This document shows, one piece after another, positions 45,060 through 54,721 of a stretch of 64,000 bases of DNA. Origin of the DNA: Halieaceae bacterium (GTDB lineage Bacteria > Pseudomonadota > Gammaproteobacteria > Pseudomonadales > Halieaceae); the NCBI GenBank assembly GCA_902623175.1, contig CACNSR010000002.1:62001-126000 (forward strand). The letters are read 5' to 3'. The notes beneath the pieces were generated by a model, which was not told the origin of the DNA, did not search any database, and was given only the letters and a program-made list of their open reading frames with translations. Within the stretch, counting starts at the first letter, position 1. Each line of letters starts with the position of its first letter. The position numbers and the translations under genes are program-made.

Positions 45060-45739
45060 GCAGTGGTATTCGATTACGGTCAGAGTGGCTCTGGTTTCTA
45101 GAAAGCGAATTTGAGCAGCCTTACATGTCGCAATTGTCTGCGTTTTTGCGCGCCGAAAAAGCCGCTGGCAAGACCATTTATCCCCCGGGTGGGCAGTTTT
45201 TTGCGGCGCTCGATGCTACGCCGCCGGAGGCGGTGAAAGTGGTGGTGTTGGGGCAGGATCCCTACCACGGTCGGGGCCAGGCTCACGGCCTGAGTTTTTC
45301 AGTGCGAGGTCGTCAGCGCATCCCGCCCTCTTTGCAAAACATATTTCGTGAACTCCACGATGACATCGGCATGCCCATGCCACCCCACGGTGACCTCTCC
45401 CAGTGGGCTGAGCAGGGTGTGTTGCTGTTGAACAGTGTATTGTCTGTTGAGCATGGCCGCGCCGGTTCACATCAAGGTGAAGGCTGGGAGCGTTTCACTG
45501 ACGCCGTGGTAAAGACAGTCAGTGATGGAGACGCACCCGTCGTCTTTATGCTATGGGGGGCTCAGGCCCAGAAAAAGGGCGCAGCTGTTGATCACGCGAG
45601 GCATTGTGTCCTCACCGCGCCACATCCCTCTCCGTTGTCAGCGCACCGAGGATTCTTCGGTTGTCGCCATTTCAGTCAAGCCAATGCTTTTCTCGAAGCG
45701 AGCCAGCGTCAGCCCGTTGATTGGTCATTGTCATCATGA
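45056..45739 (+). CDS. ung: Uracil-DNA glycosylase
   Basis: About 227 residues of family 1 uracil-DNA glycosylase. The water-activating loop GQDPYHG (Asp68) and the DNA-intercalating loop HPSPLSAHRGFFGC (about 195) are intact, with LLLNSVLSVE in between. It removes uracil from DNA to start base-excision repair. The start at 45056 overlaps the rarD stop by 4 bases and fits the family length; the frame continues further upstream only inside rarD. The last 31 bases overlap the convergent ygfZ gene. Confidence 0.95.
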   Translation: MSSGIRLRSEWLWFLESEFEQPYMSQLSAFLRAEKAAGKTIYPPGGQFFAALDATPPEAVKVVVLGQDPYHGRGQAHGLSFSVRGRQRIPPSLQNIFRELHDDIGMPMPPHGDLSQWAEQGVLLLNSVLSVEHGRAGSHQGEGWERFTDAVVKTVSDGDAPVVFMLWGAQAQKKGAAVDHARHCVLTAPHPSPLSAHRGFFGCRHFSQANAFLEASQRQPVDWSLSS

Positions 45740-46578
45740 CAACGAGTAACTTTCGATAGCTCGCCGTGACCCCCTTTGGGCGTTATTGGCTCCGCGGCCG
45801 CTGCCGGTATTAGTTCGATGAGCAGTTCGTGTGTCTGGCCTTGAAGGCAGCAATTTACGATGCTGCCGACGGTTTTACCCTCTGCATTGATCAACGTGTC
45901 TCCCGCGACAACCGGAGCCGCAGTTTCGGCCCGGTGCAAGCGGCGCTTGGGTGTGCCTCTATAGTGAAGTCGGGCCACAATTTCCTGTCCCGTGTAGCAG
46001 CCCTTGGTGAAGCTCACTGTGCCATTGCAGTCGTAATCAAGGTCTTGCGGCAGGTAGCTACCGATCGTTTCGCTCTCGATACGCGCGCGCTGGTTTTTGA
46101 TCTCCAGCCACAGTGGATCGAGGAGATCCCCGCTCTGACGCTCGTGTGGTGCGCTCCAGCACTCGGTGTGCTCTCGACCCATAGGCACGGCAACCGCCAC
46201 GAGGGACGCTTCTGCAAAGCGCAGTACCGCATGATGCTCGTCTGTAGGGCCGGCGCACCAGCCAATGCGCCAGTCGGTTGGTGTGAGCGAGCACCTTGAG
46301 AAGCCGAGATAGGGTTTGAGATGCTCGGCAAGCGCTGCCATGACCTTCGTTCTGCCTCTCAGCAGGATTTCCTGTTCATCAACGACCACAGCTAATACGT
46401 CTGCTAGTACACGGCCTTTTGGGTTGCAAAACGCGGCGTAGCGGACGCTGCGGGCACCGCAGTCTTTGAAGTCTGCTGTAGTTTGTCCGTGCAGGAACTC
46501 CCTGCCGCCGCTGCCAGACAACCGCATGACAATATCTGCCTGTTCGGAAGGACTCTGTGGCTGCTGAGTTTTCAACAC
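45709..46578 (-). CDS. ygfZ: Folate-binding protein YgfZ (GcvT-like, Fe-S/tRNA modification)
   Basis: The 289-residue protein has the YgfZ signature KGCYTGQEIVAR (about 200-211) and an N-terminal GREFLHGQTTADF like the glycine-cleavage T protein. YgfZ binds tetrahydrofolate and assists maturation or repair of certain iron-sulfur enzymes, including MiaB. It is divergent from sdhE, a pairing common in gammaproteobacteria. The 3' end overlaps ung tail-to-tail. Confidence 0.93.
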   Translation of the reverse strand: MLKTQQPQSPSEQADIVMRLSGSGGREFLHGQTTADFKDCGARSVRYAAFCNPKGRVLADVLAVVVDEQEILLRGRTKVMAALAEHLKPYLGFSRCSLTPTDWRIGWCAGPTDEHHAVLRFAEASLVAVAVPMGREHTECWSAPHERQSGDLLDPLWLEIKNQRARIESETIGSYLPQDLDYDCNGTVSFTKGCYTGQEIVARLHYRGTPKRRLHRAETAAPVVAGDTLINAEGKTVGSIVNCCLQGQTHELLIELIPAAAAEPITPKGGHGELSKVTRCHDDNDQSTG

Positions 46579-46650
46579 GGATGCTTCAGGTAATAAAGAG
46601 ATTGAGGACCTCTATACTACACCGTTGACGATGCGAGCTGGTAACAGTCT

Positions 46651-46908
46651 ATGGATCAGAGAGAAGAGTGGAATCGCGCCAAGTGGGCCAGCCGACGGGG
46701 GCTGCTCGAATTGGATCTCTTGTTGGCGCCTTTCGTGACGGAGGCTTTTCTCGAGTTGAATGCGCCATTGAGACAGGATTACCGCGAGCTGCTGTTTCAG
46801 GACGATCAGGACCTAATGGAGTGGATTATGGGGCGCAGCGCGATCACTGAGGATCGCTTTGTCTCCGTGATTGAAGAGATCAGACGTTTTCACGGCATCG
46901 GTGCGTGA
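46651..46908 (+). CDS. sdhE: Succinate dehydrogenase assembly factor SdhE
   Basis: The 85-residue protein has the diagnostic RRGLLELD motif (about 15-22) and LLFQDDQDLMEWIMG. SdhE promotes covalent attachment of FAD to succinate dehydrogenase and fumarate reductase flavoproteins. It is divergent from ygfZ, as in many relatives, and converges on nadB with 24 bases between them. The ygfX partner often found downstream is absent. Confidence 0.94.
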   Translation: MDQREEWNRAKWASRRGLLELDLLLAPFVTEAFLELNAPLRQDYRELLFQDDQDLMEWIMGRSAITEDRFVSVIEEIRRFHGIGA

Positions 46909-46932
46909 TTGCACCCTGTCCGGTGGTGCTGA

Positions 46933-48570
46933 TCACTGATGATAATGAGGCAGTCGATCAGTTGGGCCGTTCAGGGCTGTGTCAGCGTCGAAATGAGCGG
47001 GTATGAGTATCGAGTCGCGAGCAACCGATGCGGTATTGGGAAAATCCGAGTTATAGTGCAAGCCGCGGCTTTCGCAGCGTTCCGCGGCGCACTGCACCAT
47101 CAGGGATGACACGCGCGCAAGGTTGCGCATCTCCAATAGCGGACGCGTGATTTGAAACCGTCCGTAATAGCCGGACACCTCCTTTTCCAGCAGTGCAATC
47201 CTGTTTGCTGCATGCTCCAGCCGTCGCGATGTTCGCACAATGCCCACGTAATCCCACATGAGACGCCTTAACTCCTGCCAGTTATGCTGAATCACCACTT
47301 CTTCATCGGAGTCCCTGACACGACTGTCGTCCCAGGTCTCAGGCGGCGTTAGTTCTCCGGCGATCGACTCTGCGATGTGTTGCGCCGCGGAATTTGCGTA
47401 CACGAAGCACTCGAGCAGAGAGTTGCTGGCCATGCGGTTAGCCCCGTGCAACCCGGTGCAGGCTGACTCACCGACAACATAGAGCCCCGGGACGTCGCTG
47501 GCGCCATATTGATCGACAACCACACCGCCGCAGGTGTAATGGGCGGCGGGGACAACGGGAATCCGGTCGTAGGTGATGTCAATGCCCAGTGCCAAGCAGC
47601 GCTGATAAGCCTGCGGGAAGTGGCGCGTAATTAGCTCAGCGGGCTGATGACTGATATCGAGAAAGACGCAGTCTGCGCCCAGTCTCTTCATCTCATAGTC
47701 GATGGCTCTGGCCACGATATCGCGCGGTGCAAGCTCCTCGCGGTCGTCGAAGTCGGACATGAATCGCTGGCCATTCGGGAGATGTAACGTTGCACCTTCA
47801 CCGCGAAGCGCCTCAGTCATCAGAAATGATCGACTTTCCGGGTGGTAAAGGCAGGTGGGGTGAAACTGGTTGAACTCCAGGTTGGCCACCCGACACCCCG
47901 CCCGCCACGCGACCGCGATGCCGTCCCCACTGGCGCCGTCGGGGTTCGTAGTGTATCGATAGGCTTTGCTGGCACCCCCGGTTGCAAGCACGACGGCACC
48001 GGCGCTGACTGTCCCCACAGTGTTGTCGCCGGTGCTCAGCAGATAGGCGCCGCAGACTCGAGAGCCTGCCTTGATCACATCCACGAGACAGCGATCAGTG
48101 AGCATGGTGATGTTGGGGGCCTCGGCCGCCCGGGTAGCCAAAACCTCTGACAGCGCACGCCCGGTCTGATCGGCAGCGTGGATGACCCGGCGATGACTGT
48201 GCCCGCCTTCCATGGTGAGGTGAAACTCACGAAACTCCGCGTCCTGCTGATCCTCCCGGAGGTCGAAGTTCATGCCCTGCGAGATCAGCCAGTCGACGAT
48301 CTGCCGGCTTCGGCCCACGGTGAATCGAACTGCGGGTTCATGACAGAGACCCGCACCGGCACTCAGCGTATCGTCCACATGGGCCTGCACCGTATCCCTA
48401 TCGTGAAGTACTGCCGCCATCCCGCCCTGGGCCCAAAATGTCGATCCCGAACCCAGTTGGGTTTTGGACAGCACCGCCACCTTGAGCGATGTCGGTAACT
48501 GCAACGCGAGACTCATTCCAGCGGCACCGCTGCCGATGATGAGCACGTCAAATCGGGCAATAGTCGACAT
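46933..48570 (-). CDS. nadB: L-aspartate oxidase
   Basis: About 545 residues of the fumarate reductase/succinate dehydrogenase flavoprotein family: FAD-binding [16 protein letters not shown] at the N-terminus, [50 protein letters not shown] and [18 protein letters not shown]. It oxidises aspartate to iminoaspartate, the first step of NAD synthesis. The ATG at 48570 (MSTIARF) matches the family start; the frame stays open up to 48675 but that part overlaps the promoter region. It is divergent from rpoE. A candidate promoter is ATTACA-N17-TATTAT on the minus strand near 48605-48633. Confidence 0.95.
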   Translation of the reverse strand: MSTIARFDVLIIGSGAAGMSLALQLPTSLKVAVLSKTQLGSGSTFWAQGGMAAVLHDRDTVQAHVDDTLSAGAGLCHEPAVRFTVGRSRQIVDWLISQGMNFDLREDQQDAEFREFHLTMEGGHSHRRVIHAADQTGRALSEVLATRAAEAPNITMLTDRCLVDVIKAGSRVCGAYLLSTGDNTVGTVSAGAVVLATGGASKAYRYTTNPDGASGDGIAVAWRAGCRVANLEFNQFHPTCLYHPESRSFLMTEALRGEGATLHLPNGQRFMSDFDDREELAPRDIVARAIDYEMKRLGADCVFLDISHQPAELITRHFPQAYQRCLALGIDITYDRIPVVPAAHYTCGGVVVDQYGASDVPGLYVVGESACTGLHGANRMASNSLLECFVYANSAAQHIAESIAGELTPPETWDDSRVRDSDEEVVIQHNWQELRRLMWDYVGIVRTSRRLEHAANRIALLEKEVSGYYGRFQITRPLLEMRNLARVSSLMVQCAAERCESRGLHYNSDFPNTASVARDSILIPAHFDADTALNGPTDRLPHYHQ

Positions 48571-48639
48571 GTTTCGTAAGCCAGTGGGGCGCTGGGAGTG
48601 CGGTATAATAGTGGTGACAAGACAAAGTGTAATGTATCG

Positions 48640-48667
48640 GGAACTTTTTGCCTGCAGAATGTTCTGA
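48640..48667 (+). promoter_or_regulatory. Sigma-E promoter of rpoE
   Basis: GGAACTT (48640-48646), a 16-base spacer and TCTGA (48663-48667) match the sigma-E (RpoE) consensus very closely. Transcription would begin near 48673, about 58 bases before the TTG start of rpoE. This implies autoregulation of the envelope-stress operon, as is known in E. coli and Pseudomonas. Confidence 0.8.
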
Positions 48668-48730
48668 AGGGGCATTGGGCGTCCGGTGAGGCGGGCACCC
48701 CGGTATGTCGGGTAAAGTAAAGGCGCGGTT

Positions 48731-49321
48731 TTGACAGCCTCTGATACAGATAAGCAACTGGTTCAGAGAGCTCAGCGTGGCGACTTACGTGCGTTTGATC
48801 TGCTGGTTTTGAAGTACCAGGGAAGGATCGCCGCACTGATCAGTCGATACGTGTCAGATGCCGGTGAAGTGGAGGACGTCACACAGGAGGCGTTCATTAA
48901 GGCCTACCGGGCGCTGGGTAAATTTCGCGGTGACAGTGCATTTTATACGTGGCTGTATCGCATTGCGGCGAACGCGGCCAAAAACCATTTGGTCGCCAAG
49001 GGGCGCAGGCCGGGGGGCGATGCGACAATTGAAGACGCCGAGGGCTGTGACGAGGGCGGATTGCTCTCGGAAGGTGGCTCTCCGGAGGCGCTGGCGATGG
49101 GAGGTGAGCTGGCGGAGGTGATTGAATCTGCGTTGAACGCGTTGCCCGAGGAGTTGAAGGCAGCGTTGATGCTCAGGGAGTTCGACGGGCTGAGTTACGA
49201 CGACATTGCGGATGTTTTGGGGTGCCCTGTGGGCACGGTGAGATCTAGGATATTTCGGGCGCGCGAGGCGATTGACCAGCGCGTGAAAGAGCAGATTAGT
49301 GGGGGCTCGGGTTTTAGATGA
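48731..49321 (+). CDS. rpoE: RNA polymerase sigma-E factor (AlgU/RpoE)
   Basis: The 196-residue ECF sigma factor has region 2 ([30 protein letters not shown] and [17 protein letters not shown]) and region 4 ([22 protein letters not shown], described by position about 150-185). It directs transcription of envelope-stress genes. Translation appears to begin at TTG (48731): the codons upstream reach a stop within 18 bases without an ATG, and the N-terminal length then matches the family. The gene has a sigma-E promoter upstream and overlaps rseA by 4 bases. Confidence 0.95.
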   Translation: MTASDTDKQLVQRAQRGDLRAFDLLVLKYQGRIAALISRYVSDAGEVEDVTQEAFIKAYRALGKFRGDSAFYTWLYRIAANAAKNHLVAKGRRPGGDATIEDAEGCDEGGLLSEGGSPEALAMGGELAEVIESALNALPEELKAALMLREFDGLSYDDIADVLGCPVGTVRSRIFRAREAIDQRVKEQISGGSGFR

Positions 49322-49935
49322 CAGCTGAAGAGAGAGACATAGAGTCGCTTTCCGCCGTGATGGACGGCGAGGCGCAGGAACTTGAGGTGCGACGGACGCT
49401 GGACGCTATAGCTGGCGACGGCTCCCTGCGCGATCGGTGGCAGCGTCACCATCGTGTGAGAGATGCGCTGCACGGGCAGTTTGCCAGCGACACCGAAATC
49501 GACGTGTCAAGGGGGGTCTTTGAAGCGTTGGAGACAGAGAAACCGATGAGTCGTAACCCGCTCTGGAGTATGGCGGTCGCGGCGTCAGTGACGCTTGCAG
49601 TGGTAATGGGTGGGCAGCAACTCCTGCTGCCCTCGACAGCGGGATCCCCCGTACCGGTGGTAAGTGAACTGGGAGGTGTAGTGGTGCCGGTGTTGGGTGC
49701 GCAACCGGTTCAGGCTAGTCTGGGCAGCAAACCCCTTCCGGGCCCGGCCCAGCAGTCAGTGGCTGCCCAGGAATCCAGTCATAACATTGCTGTGGTATAC
49801 GATCGTCTTGCTCGTGATCGATATCGCGCACTCAACGGCCGCCATGCAGCCGCCGCCGCCTTCAGTCATCCCGCGCCCTATATCTCCCATGTTCGCGTTC
49901 CGGAATCGCAGCTCGACACTAGCGCTTCGGAGTAA
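49318..49935 (+). CDS. rseA: Anti-sigma-E factor RseA (MucA)
   Basis: The 205-residue protein has the N-terminal anti-sigma domain (LSAVMDGEAQELEVRRTLD and RDRWQRHHRVRDALHG), a membrane span near residues 80-100 (LWSMAVAASVTLAVVMGG) and a periplasmic tail ending about 205. It sequesters RpoE at the inner membrane and is degraded stepwise by DegS/RseP-type proteases on envelope stress. The ATG overlaps the rpoE stop; the 3' end overlaps rseB by 47 bases in another frame. Confidence 0.92.
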   Translation: MTAEERDIESLSAVMDGEAQELEVRRTLDAIAGDGSLRDRWQRHHRVRDALHGQFASDTEIDVSRGVFEALETEKPMSRNPLWSMAVAASVTLAVVMGGQQLLLPSTAGSPVPVVSELGGVVVPVLGAQPVQASLGSKPLPGPAQQSVAAQESSHNIAVVYDRLARDRYRALNGRHAAAAAFSHPAPYISHVRVPESQLDTSASE

Positions 49936-50815
49936 AGGGAGCTGCCTGTCAGCGGCCGCGACGCTAGTCGCGCTGTGTCTGTTGGTGCCGACACCGCTTT
50001 TGGCTCAGTCCGATGTCGGCCCAGTCCCCGGCCCCCTCTGCAGTCTTGATACGCCCTCTGAACAGGCGCTCCTCAAGATGCTGCAGGCGTCTTCTCATCA
50101 GCAGTACAAGGGCACGGTGCTTTATGAGCGGGCAGGCAGCCGGCAATTTGTCACCGTCAGTTCGCCTGTCGATGATGCCAGCCAGGGCATTTTTCGGCGG
50201 ATGAATGCGCAGGCTGACCCGGCACCTGAGCGGTGGTCTGCGCCATTCGACTCCCCTCAAAGAGCCTGTGATGTTGCGACGGTTTATTTGCCCGCCCTCG
50301 AATCGGGGCGCACCATTGCCGGTAGATCGACCCAGAGACTTAGCTTAAAGCCCCGCGATACTCTGCGATTAACCTACCTTGTTGATATGGACAGCGAGAC
50401 AGGTTTGGCTTTAGCGATGGCGACGGTGGGTTCGGAGGGCAAGATGCTGGAGCGATATGAATATGCATCAATCGATTATCGAGCGCTCTCAGAGCGGGAT
50501 CCGCTCGCTGGGAAGCAGCGAGGATACGAGCGTGGGCGGAGCGCCGTGCCAGGATACTTTGTGCTGTCCGAGGATGCTGACAGTGGTGTGTTTGTGGTTA
50601 GTGACGGTCTGGCGACCGCGTCTATCTTTGTTGAGCCGTTACCACCAGGGGCGCCGGTTGGAGAGGGTGCTGTGATTGAGGGTGCCACGCTAACGTACAC
50701 CCGCGGTGTCAGATCGGCGGCGGGTGGTTTGTTGATCAGCGTGCTAGGCGAAGTCCCCGTGGTGACCGCACGGTTGCTGGCAGACGCTGTCCGACCGCCT
50801 AGGGAGCAGACCTGA
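49889..50815 (+). CDS. rseB: Sigma-E regulatory protein RseB (MucB)
   Basis: About 308 residues. The ATG at 49889 gives a signal peptide (SCLSAAATLVALCLLVPTPLLAQ) and lies inside the end of rseA; the frame is open further upstream but only within rseA. The mature part has the MucB/RseB lipoprotein-localisation-like domain (LLKMLQASSHQQYKGTVLYER) and a C-terminal domain (GYFVLSEDADSGVFVVSDGLA). RseB binds RseA in the periplasm and protects it from cleavage until released by mislocalised LPS. It overlaps rseC by one base (TGATG). Confidence 0.9.
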   Translation: MFAFRNRSSTLALRSKGSCLSAAATLVALCLLVPTPLLAQSDVGPVPGPLCSLDTPSEQALLKMLQASSHQQYKGTVLYERAGSRQFVTVSSPVDDASQGIFRRMNAQADPAPERWSAPFDSPQRACDVATVYLPALESGRTIAGRSTQRLSLKPRDTLRLTYLVDMDSETGLALAMATVGSEGKMLERYEYASIDYRALSERDPLAGKQRGYERGRSAVPGYFVLSEDADSGVFVVSDGLATASIFVEPLPPGAPVGEGAVIEGATLTYTRGVRSAAGGLLISVLGEVPVVTARLLADAVRPPREQT

Positions 50816-51300
50816 TGGGATGGTCTAACGAAACCGGCAAGCTGGTCGCCGTTGAGCCTGATGCGGTTTGGATTGAAGCGGGCCGCAGCGTCACATGTGG
50901 CAAGTGTGCCGCTCGCGCGGGATGCGGGCAGGGCGCTTTGTTGGCCTTTTTAAGGGGCGGAAAGGGGCGCGTCAGGGCGACGTCTGGCGAAACTTTGACT
51001 GCCGCGCAGTGCAACTTGGGCGATAAGGTCGCGATAAGGGTGCCCGAAGCCACACTCTTAGGCGGTACCTTGCTGATCTGCGGTTTCCCGTTTATGACCG
51101 GCACTGTCCTGTATATTTTTTTGTCGTCAACCTGGGGCGATCTGTGGTCTGCGGCTGCCTTCGCGACCGGGATGTTATTTGGCTTTGCTATCCTTCGGGT
51201 TGCGACTGTGCGGTCAGGCGGTTTGTTACCGGGACTGTCTGAACCTCGCCTGAGCAGCAAGCAGGTCAACCAGTTTGAGGATTTACTCGTAAAGGGTTGA
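50815..51300 (+). CDS. rseC: SoxR-reducing system protein RseC (MucC)
   Basis: The 161-residue membrane protein has an N-terminal cysteine cluster CGKCAARAGCGQG (about 24-36) followed by two membrane segments (about 83-130). RseC/MucC modulates sigma-E activity and, in E. coli, takes part in reduction of SoxR. The ATG overlaps the rseB stop. The usual four-cysteine arrangement appears as three Cys in the cluster. Confidence 0.88.
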   Translation: MGWSNETGKLVAVEPDAVWIEAGRSVTCGKCAARAGCGQGALLAFLRGGKGRVRATSGETLTAAQCNLGDKVAIRVPEATLLGGTLLICGFPFMTGTVLYIFLSSTWGDLWSAAAFATGMLFGFAILRVATVRSGGLLPGLSEPRLSSKQVNQFEDLLVKG

Positions 51301-51333
51301 CCCCCGTTTCTTCAAATCATAGGGAGTAAGGCG

Positions 51334-52725
51334 ATGATATTTCGCGCTCTTGTGTGCGTGCTCGCGCTGACCTTCGCCGCCCAAAGAAGCGCAGCGGAAC
51401 TGCCCGATTTCACTGAGATTGTGGGCGCTGCGGCGCCAGCCGTGGTGAAGATTTTAGTCGAGTACAAAGCGGAGAATTCGAGATATCAGGAGCAGCTGGA
51501 CGAATTGCCCGAGTCGTTGCGACGCTTCTTCGATTTTCCTGGCCGCCCTTCCGTTCCCAGAGATCGCGCTGGTATGGGCTCCGGCTTCATTCTGACGAGC
51601 GACGGTTACATCGTCACAAACAATCATGTGGTTGAGAGCGCTCGCCGGGTGATAGTCAGGCTGCCTGACCGACAGGAATTTGATGCTGAAGTAGTGGGAA
51701 CGGATCCGCGATCAGATTTGGCGGTGCTTAAGATTGACGCGAAACGGCTACCCACTCTCGAGCTCGCCAGTGGAGACGATACCAAAGTGGGACAGTGGGT
51801 GTTGGCGATTGGCTCGCCCTTCAGTCTCGATTTTTCTGTCACGGCCGGGATTGTCAGCGCATTGGGCCGGAGTCTGCCTACCGATACGGGTGACAATTAT
51901 GTGCCCTTTATTCAGACCGATGTCGCGATTAATCCGGGCAATTCCGGAGGGCCGCTTTTTAATCTGGATGGCGAGGTAATTGGCGTAAACTCCCAGATTT
52001 TCACGCGCTCAGGTGGGTCCATTGGCCTGTCTTTTGCGATTCCGGTTTCCGTCGTTCGTAATGTGGTGTCTCAGATTCAGGAAAACGGCGTGGTTGAGCG
52101 TGGCTGGCTGGGTGTCAGCATTCAGGATGTCGACCGTAATCTGGCTGATTCCTTTGGATTGGACCGGCCTCGAGGTGCCTTGATCGCCCAAGTGGGGCGA
52201 GACTCTCCGGCGGAGCGCGCTGGACTGCAGTCTGGCGATGTCATTGTCACCTTCGATGGTGAGCCCATCGAAACCTCGGCGGATTTGCCCCACGTTGTGG
52301 GGTTGATAGTGCCGGGCAGTCGGGTTGAGGCGTTGGTGGTCCGCGATGGCGACAACCAGAGGGTAACTGTCGAGGTGGGCGCGTTAGCGGCTGATCAGGT
52401 CGCTCGCGTTGACTCTGGCGTATCTGCCGATGGCAGCCTGCAGTTACTGGGCATGCGCGTCGCCGAAGCTGAGGCGGGCGCGCTGGCAGACCTCGGTCTT
52501 TCTGGTGGTATCTTGATTGACGCGGTTGAACCAGACTCGCCTGCTGATGAAGCCGGCGTCCGAGCCGGTGACATTCTGACCCGCCTGGGAAGTCGTCCAA
52601 TCAGTCGCGTTTCGGACGTGACCGCGGCTGCGGATGATTTGACCCCTGGCAGTTCCGTTTCAGTGCGCCTGATTCGCGGACGAAGCCCCTTGTTTATCGG
52701 CATTCGCGTGCCGGACGGCGACTAA
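51334..52725 (+). CDS. mucD: Periplasmic serine protease MucD/DegP family
   Basis: The 463-residue HtrA protease has a signal peptide (LVCVLALTFAAQRSAA), the triad His in VTNNHVV, Asp in RSDLAVLKI and Ser in NPGNSGGPL, then two PDZ domains (about 260-350 and 365-455). It degrades misfolded periplasmic proteins. Its position directly after rseC is that of mucD in the Pseudomonas algU-mucABCD cluster, so it is probably under sigma-E control. The terminator at 52777-52804 follows. Confidence 0.93.
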   Translation: MIFRALVCVLALTFAAQRSAAELPDFTEIVGAAAPAVVKILVEYKAENSRYQEQLDELPESLRRFFDFPGRPSVPRDRAGMGSGFILTSDGYIVTNNHVVESARRVIVRLPDRQEFDAEVVGTDPRSDLAVLKIDAKRLPTLELASGDDTKVGQWVLAIGSPFSLDFSVTAGIVSALGRSLPTDTGDNYVPFIQTDVAINPGNSGGPLFNLDGEVIGVNSQIFTRSGGSIGLSFAIPVSVVRNVVSQIQENGVVERGWLGVSIQDVDRNLADSFGLDRPRGALIAQVGRDSPAERAGLQSGDVIVTFDGEPIETSADLPHVVGLIVPGSRVEALVVRDGDNQRVTVEVGALAADQVARVDSGVSADGSLQLLGMRVAEAEAGALADLGLSGGILIDAVEPDSPADEAGVRAGDILTRLGSRPISRVSDVTAAADDLTPGSSVSVRLIRGRSPLFIGIRVPDGD

Positions 52726-52776
52726 AGATCCTGTTTTCAGCGTGCTAAAATAAAGCTCCTTCAACTCTGCAACGCT

Positions 52777-52804
52777 CGCCCGTTAGGTGGGCGTTATTTT
52801 TTTT
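52777..52804 (+). terminator. Rho-independent terminator after mucD
   Basis: CGCCC (52777-52781) pairs with GGGCG (52789-52793) around a 7-base loop, followed by TTATTTTTTTT. It separates the sigma-E operon from lepA, whose ribosome site begins immediately after the T-run. Confidence 0.65.
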
Positions 52805-52812
52805 GAGGCTCT

Positions 52813-54618
52813 GTGTCAGTGGCTGAACTCAGTCATATTCGGAACTTTTCGATCATTGCGCATATTGATCACGGCAAGTCGACTCTTGCTGATCGCTTCA
52901 TTCAGCATTGCGGCGGTCTGTCCGAGAGAGAAATGGCGGATCAGGTGCTGGATTCGATGGATCTTGAGCGGGAGCGGGGCATTACCATCAAAGCGCAGAG
53001 CGTGACGCTCAATTATCAGGCGCAAGATGGTGAGACGTACCAACTGAACTTCATTGATACCCCCGGGCACGTCGATTTTTCCTATGAAGTCTCTCGTTCT
53101 CTCGCTGCCTGTGAGGGGGCATTGCTGGTGGTGGATGCGGGTCAGGGGGTCGAAGCGCAATCGGTCGCCAATTGCTACACCGCAATCGAGCAGGGCCTCG
53201 AGGTATTGCCGGTATTAAATAAAATGGATCTGCCGCAGGCAGACCCCAAACGGGTGCAGCAAGAAATCGAGGAAATTATTGGCATTGATGCTACAGAGGC
53301 GGTTCCTGCCAGCGCCAAGACCGGCATGGGTATCGAGGATGTGCTGGAGTATCTTATTGAGACAGTGCCGGCTCCTGACGGGGATCGGGAAGCGCCGTTG
53401 CAAGCACTGATCATCGATTCTTGGTTCGATAATTATTTGGGTGTCGTTTCTCTGGTGAGGGTAAAGCAAGGGCAGCTCAGCAAGCGAGACAAATTTGTGG
53501 TGCGCTCCACCGGCAAGCAGCATCAGGCGGACATGATCGGTGTGTTCACGCCACGAAGAACGGAAACCGGATGCCTAATGGCGGGCGAGGTGGGCTTCGT
53601 GGTGGCGGGTATCAAGGATATTAAAGGGGCGCCGGTGGGCGATACGCTGATCTCCGCGGCGCAGCAGGATACGCCCGCGCTGCCGGGCTTCCAGAGTGTG
53701 AAGCCTCAGGTCTATGCCGGTATTTTCACGGTGAACGCCGACGATTACGAAGATTTTCGAGATGCCCTGGGCAAACTGACGCTTAACGACGCGTCGCTGT
53801 TTTACGAGCCGGAGACATCCGATGCGCTGGGCTTTGGATTCCGTTGTGGATTTCTTGGCATGCTGCATATGGAGATCATCCAAGAGCGGCTGGAGAGAGA
53901 GTACAACCTCGATCTCATCACGACGGCACCAACTGTGATATATGAGATTGTAAAAAAGAGTCAGGAGACTATTTACGTAGATAACCCCTCCAAATTGCCG
54001 GATGTAGGTGACATCGAGATAATGCGGGAGCCGATCGCGCGCTGCACGATCTTGACGCCTCAGGAGTATTTGGGGGCGGCCATCACGCTTTGTGTGGAAA
54101 AGCGCGGCGTGCAGGTGGATCTGCAGTTTCTCGGCCAGCAGGTGCAGGTTATTTACGATATCCCAATGGCGGAAGTGGTGCTCGATTTTTTTGATCGTTT
54201 GAAGTCGGTCAGTCGGGGTTACGCATCCCTCGACTATGGTTTTGAGCGATTCAAAGCGGCACCGCTGTCCCGCTTGGATGTGTTGATCAACGGCGACCGC
54301 GTCGATGCCTTGGCCATAATCGTGCATCGCGACCATGTGCAGTCTCGCGGGCGGGTGTTGACGGAAAAAATGAAGGAGCTCATCCCGCGGCAAATGTTCG
54401 ATGTGGCGATTCAGGCAGCTGTCGGCGGCAAAATTGTCGCCAGACAGACGGTTAAGGCCTTGAGGAAGAACGTGACCGCCAAATGTTATGGCGGTGATGT
54501 GACACGGAAGAAGAAGCTATTGGAAAAACAAAAAGCTGGCAAGAAACGCATGAAGCAGGTGGGTAACGTTGAAATACCCCAGTCGGCATTTTTGGCGGTA
54601 TTGCAGGTTGACGGCTGA
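52813..54618 (+). CDS. lepA: Elongation factor 4 (LepA)
   Basis: The 601-residue translational GTPase has G1 HIDHGKST, G3 DTPGHVD and G4 NKMD in domain 1, then EF-G-like domains and the LepA-specific C-terminal domain ([19 protein letters not shown]). It acts on stalled ribosomes by back-translocation or in ribosome maturation. Start codons are GTG 52813 or GTG 52819; the GAGG at 52805-52808 is 4 or 10 bases away, and the shorter form has the same N-terminal length as the Pseudomonas protein. The mucD terminator lies directly upstream, so a lepA promoter must be within the mucD 3' region or transcription reads through. Confidence 0.95.
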   Translation: MSVAELSHIRNFSIIAHIDHGKSTLADRFIQHCGGLSEREMADQVLDSMDLERERGITIKAQSVTLNYQAQDGETYQLNFIDTPGHVDFSYEVSRSLAACEGALLVVDAGQGVEAQSVANCYTAIEQGLEVLPVLNKMDLPQADPKRVQQEIEEIIGIDATEAVPASAKTGMGIEDVLEYLIETVPAPDGDREAPLQALIIDSWFDNYLGVVSLVRVKQGQLSKRDKFVVRSTGKQHQADMIGVFTPRRTETGCLMAGEVGFVVAGIKDIKGAPVGDTLISAAQQDTPALPGFQSVKPQVYAGIFTVNADDYEDFRDALGKLTLNDASLFYEPETSDALGFGFRCGFLGMLHMEIIQERLEREYNLDLITTAPTVIYEIVKKSQETIYVDNPSKLPDVGDIEIMREPIARCTILTPQEYLGAAITLCVEKRGVQVDLQFLGQQVQVIYDIPMAEVVLDFFDRLKSVSRGYASLDYGFERFKAAPLSRLDVLINGDRVDALAIIVHRDHVQSRGRVLTEKMKELIPRQMFDVAIQAAVGGKIVARQTVKALRKNVTAKCYGGDVTRKKKLLEKQKAGKKRMKQVGNVEIPQSAFLAVLQVDG

Positions 54619-54721
54619 ATGTGCGGCGCGGCTGGCGGTGTATCATCACTGGGCTTGAGGGATTAGACGCCGCGGATGCGTCAGAGTGAGATGTTGTGGC
54701 GTGTAGAGATTAATACGGCTT

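Noticed and set aside
48604-48609. TATAAT on the plus strand as a housekeeping promoter for rpoE
   Set aside because: No acceptable -35 element lies 16-18 bases upstream; on the other strand the same bases fit a nadB promoter better.
52838-52844. GGAACTT near the start of lepA as a second sigma-E promoter
   Set aside because: It lies within the coding sequence and has no matching -10 at the right distance.
53575-54393. 272-codon open frame antisense to lepA
   Set aside because: It lies wholly inside lepA, has no ribosome site and reads as low-similarity His/Arg-rich sequence typical of an antisense shadow.
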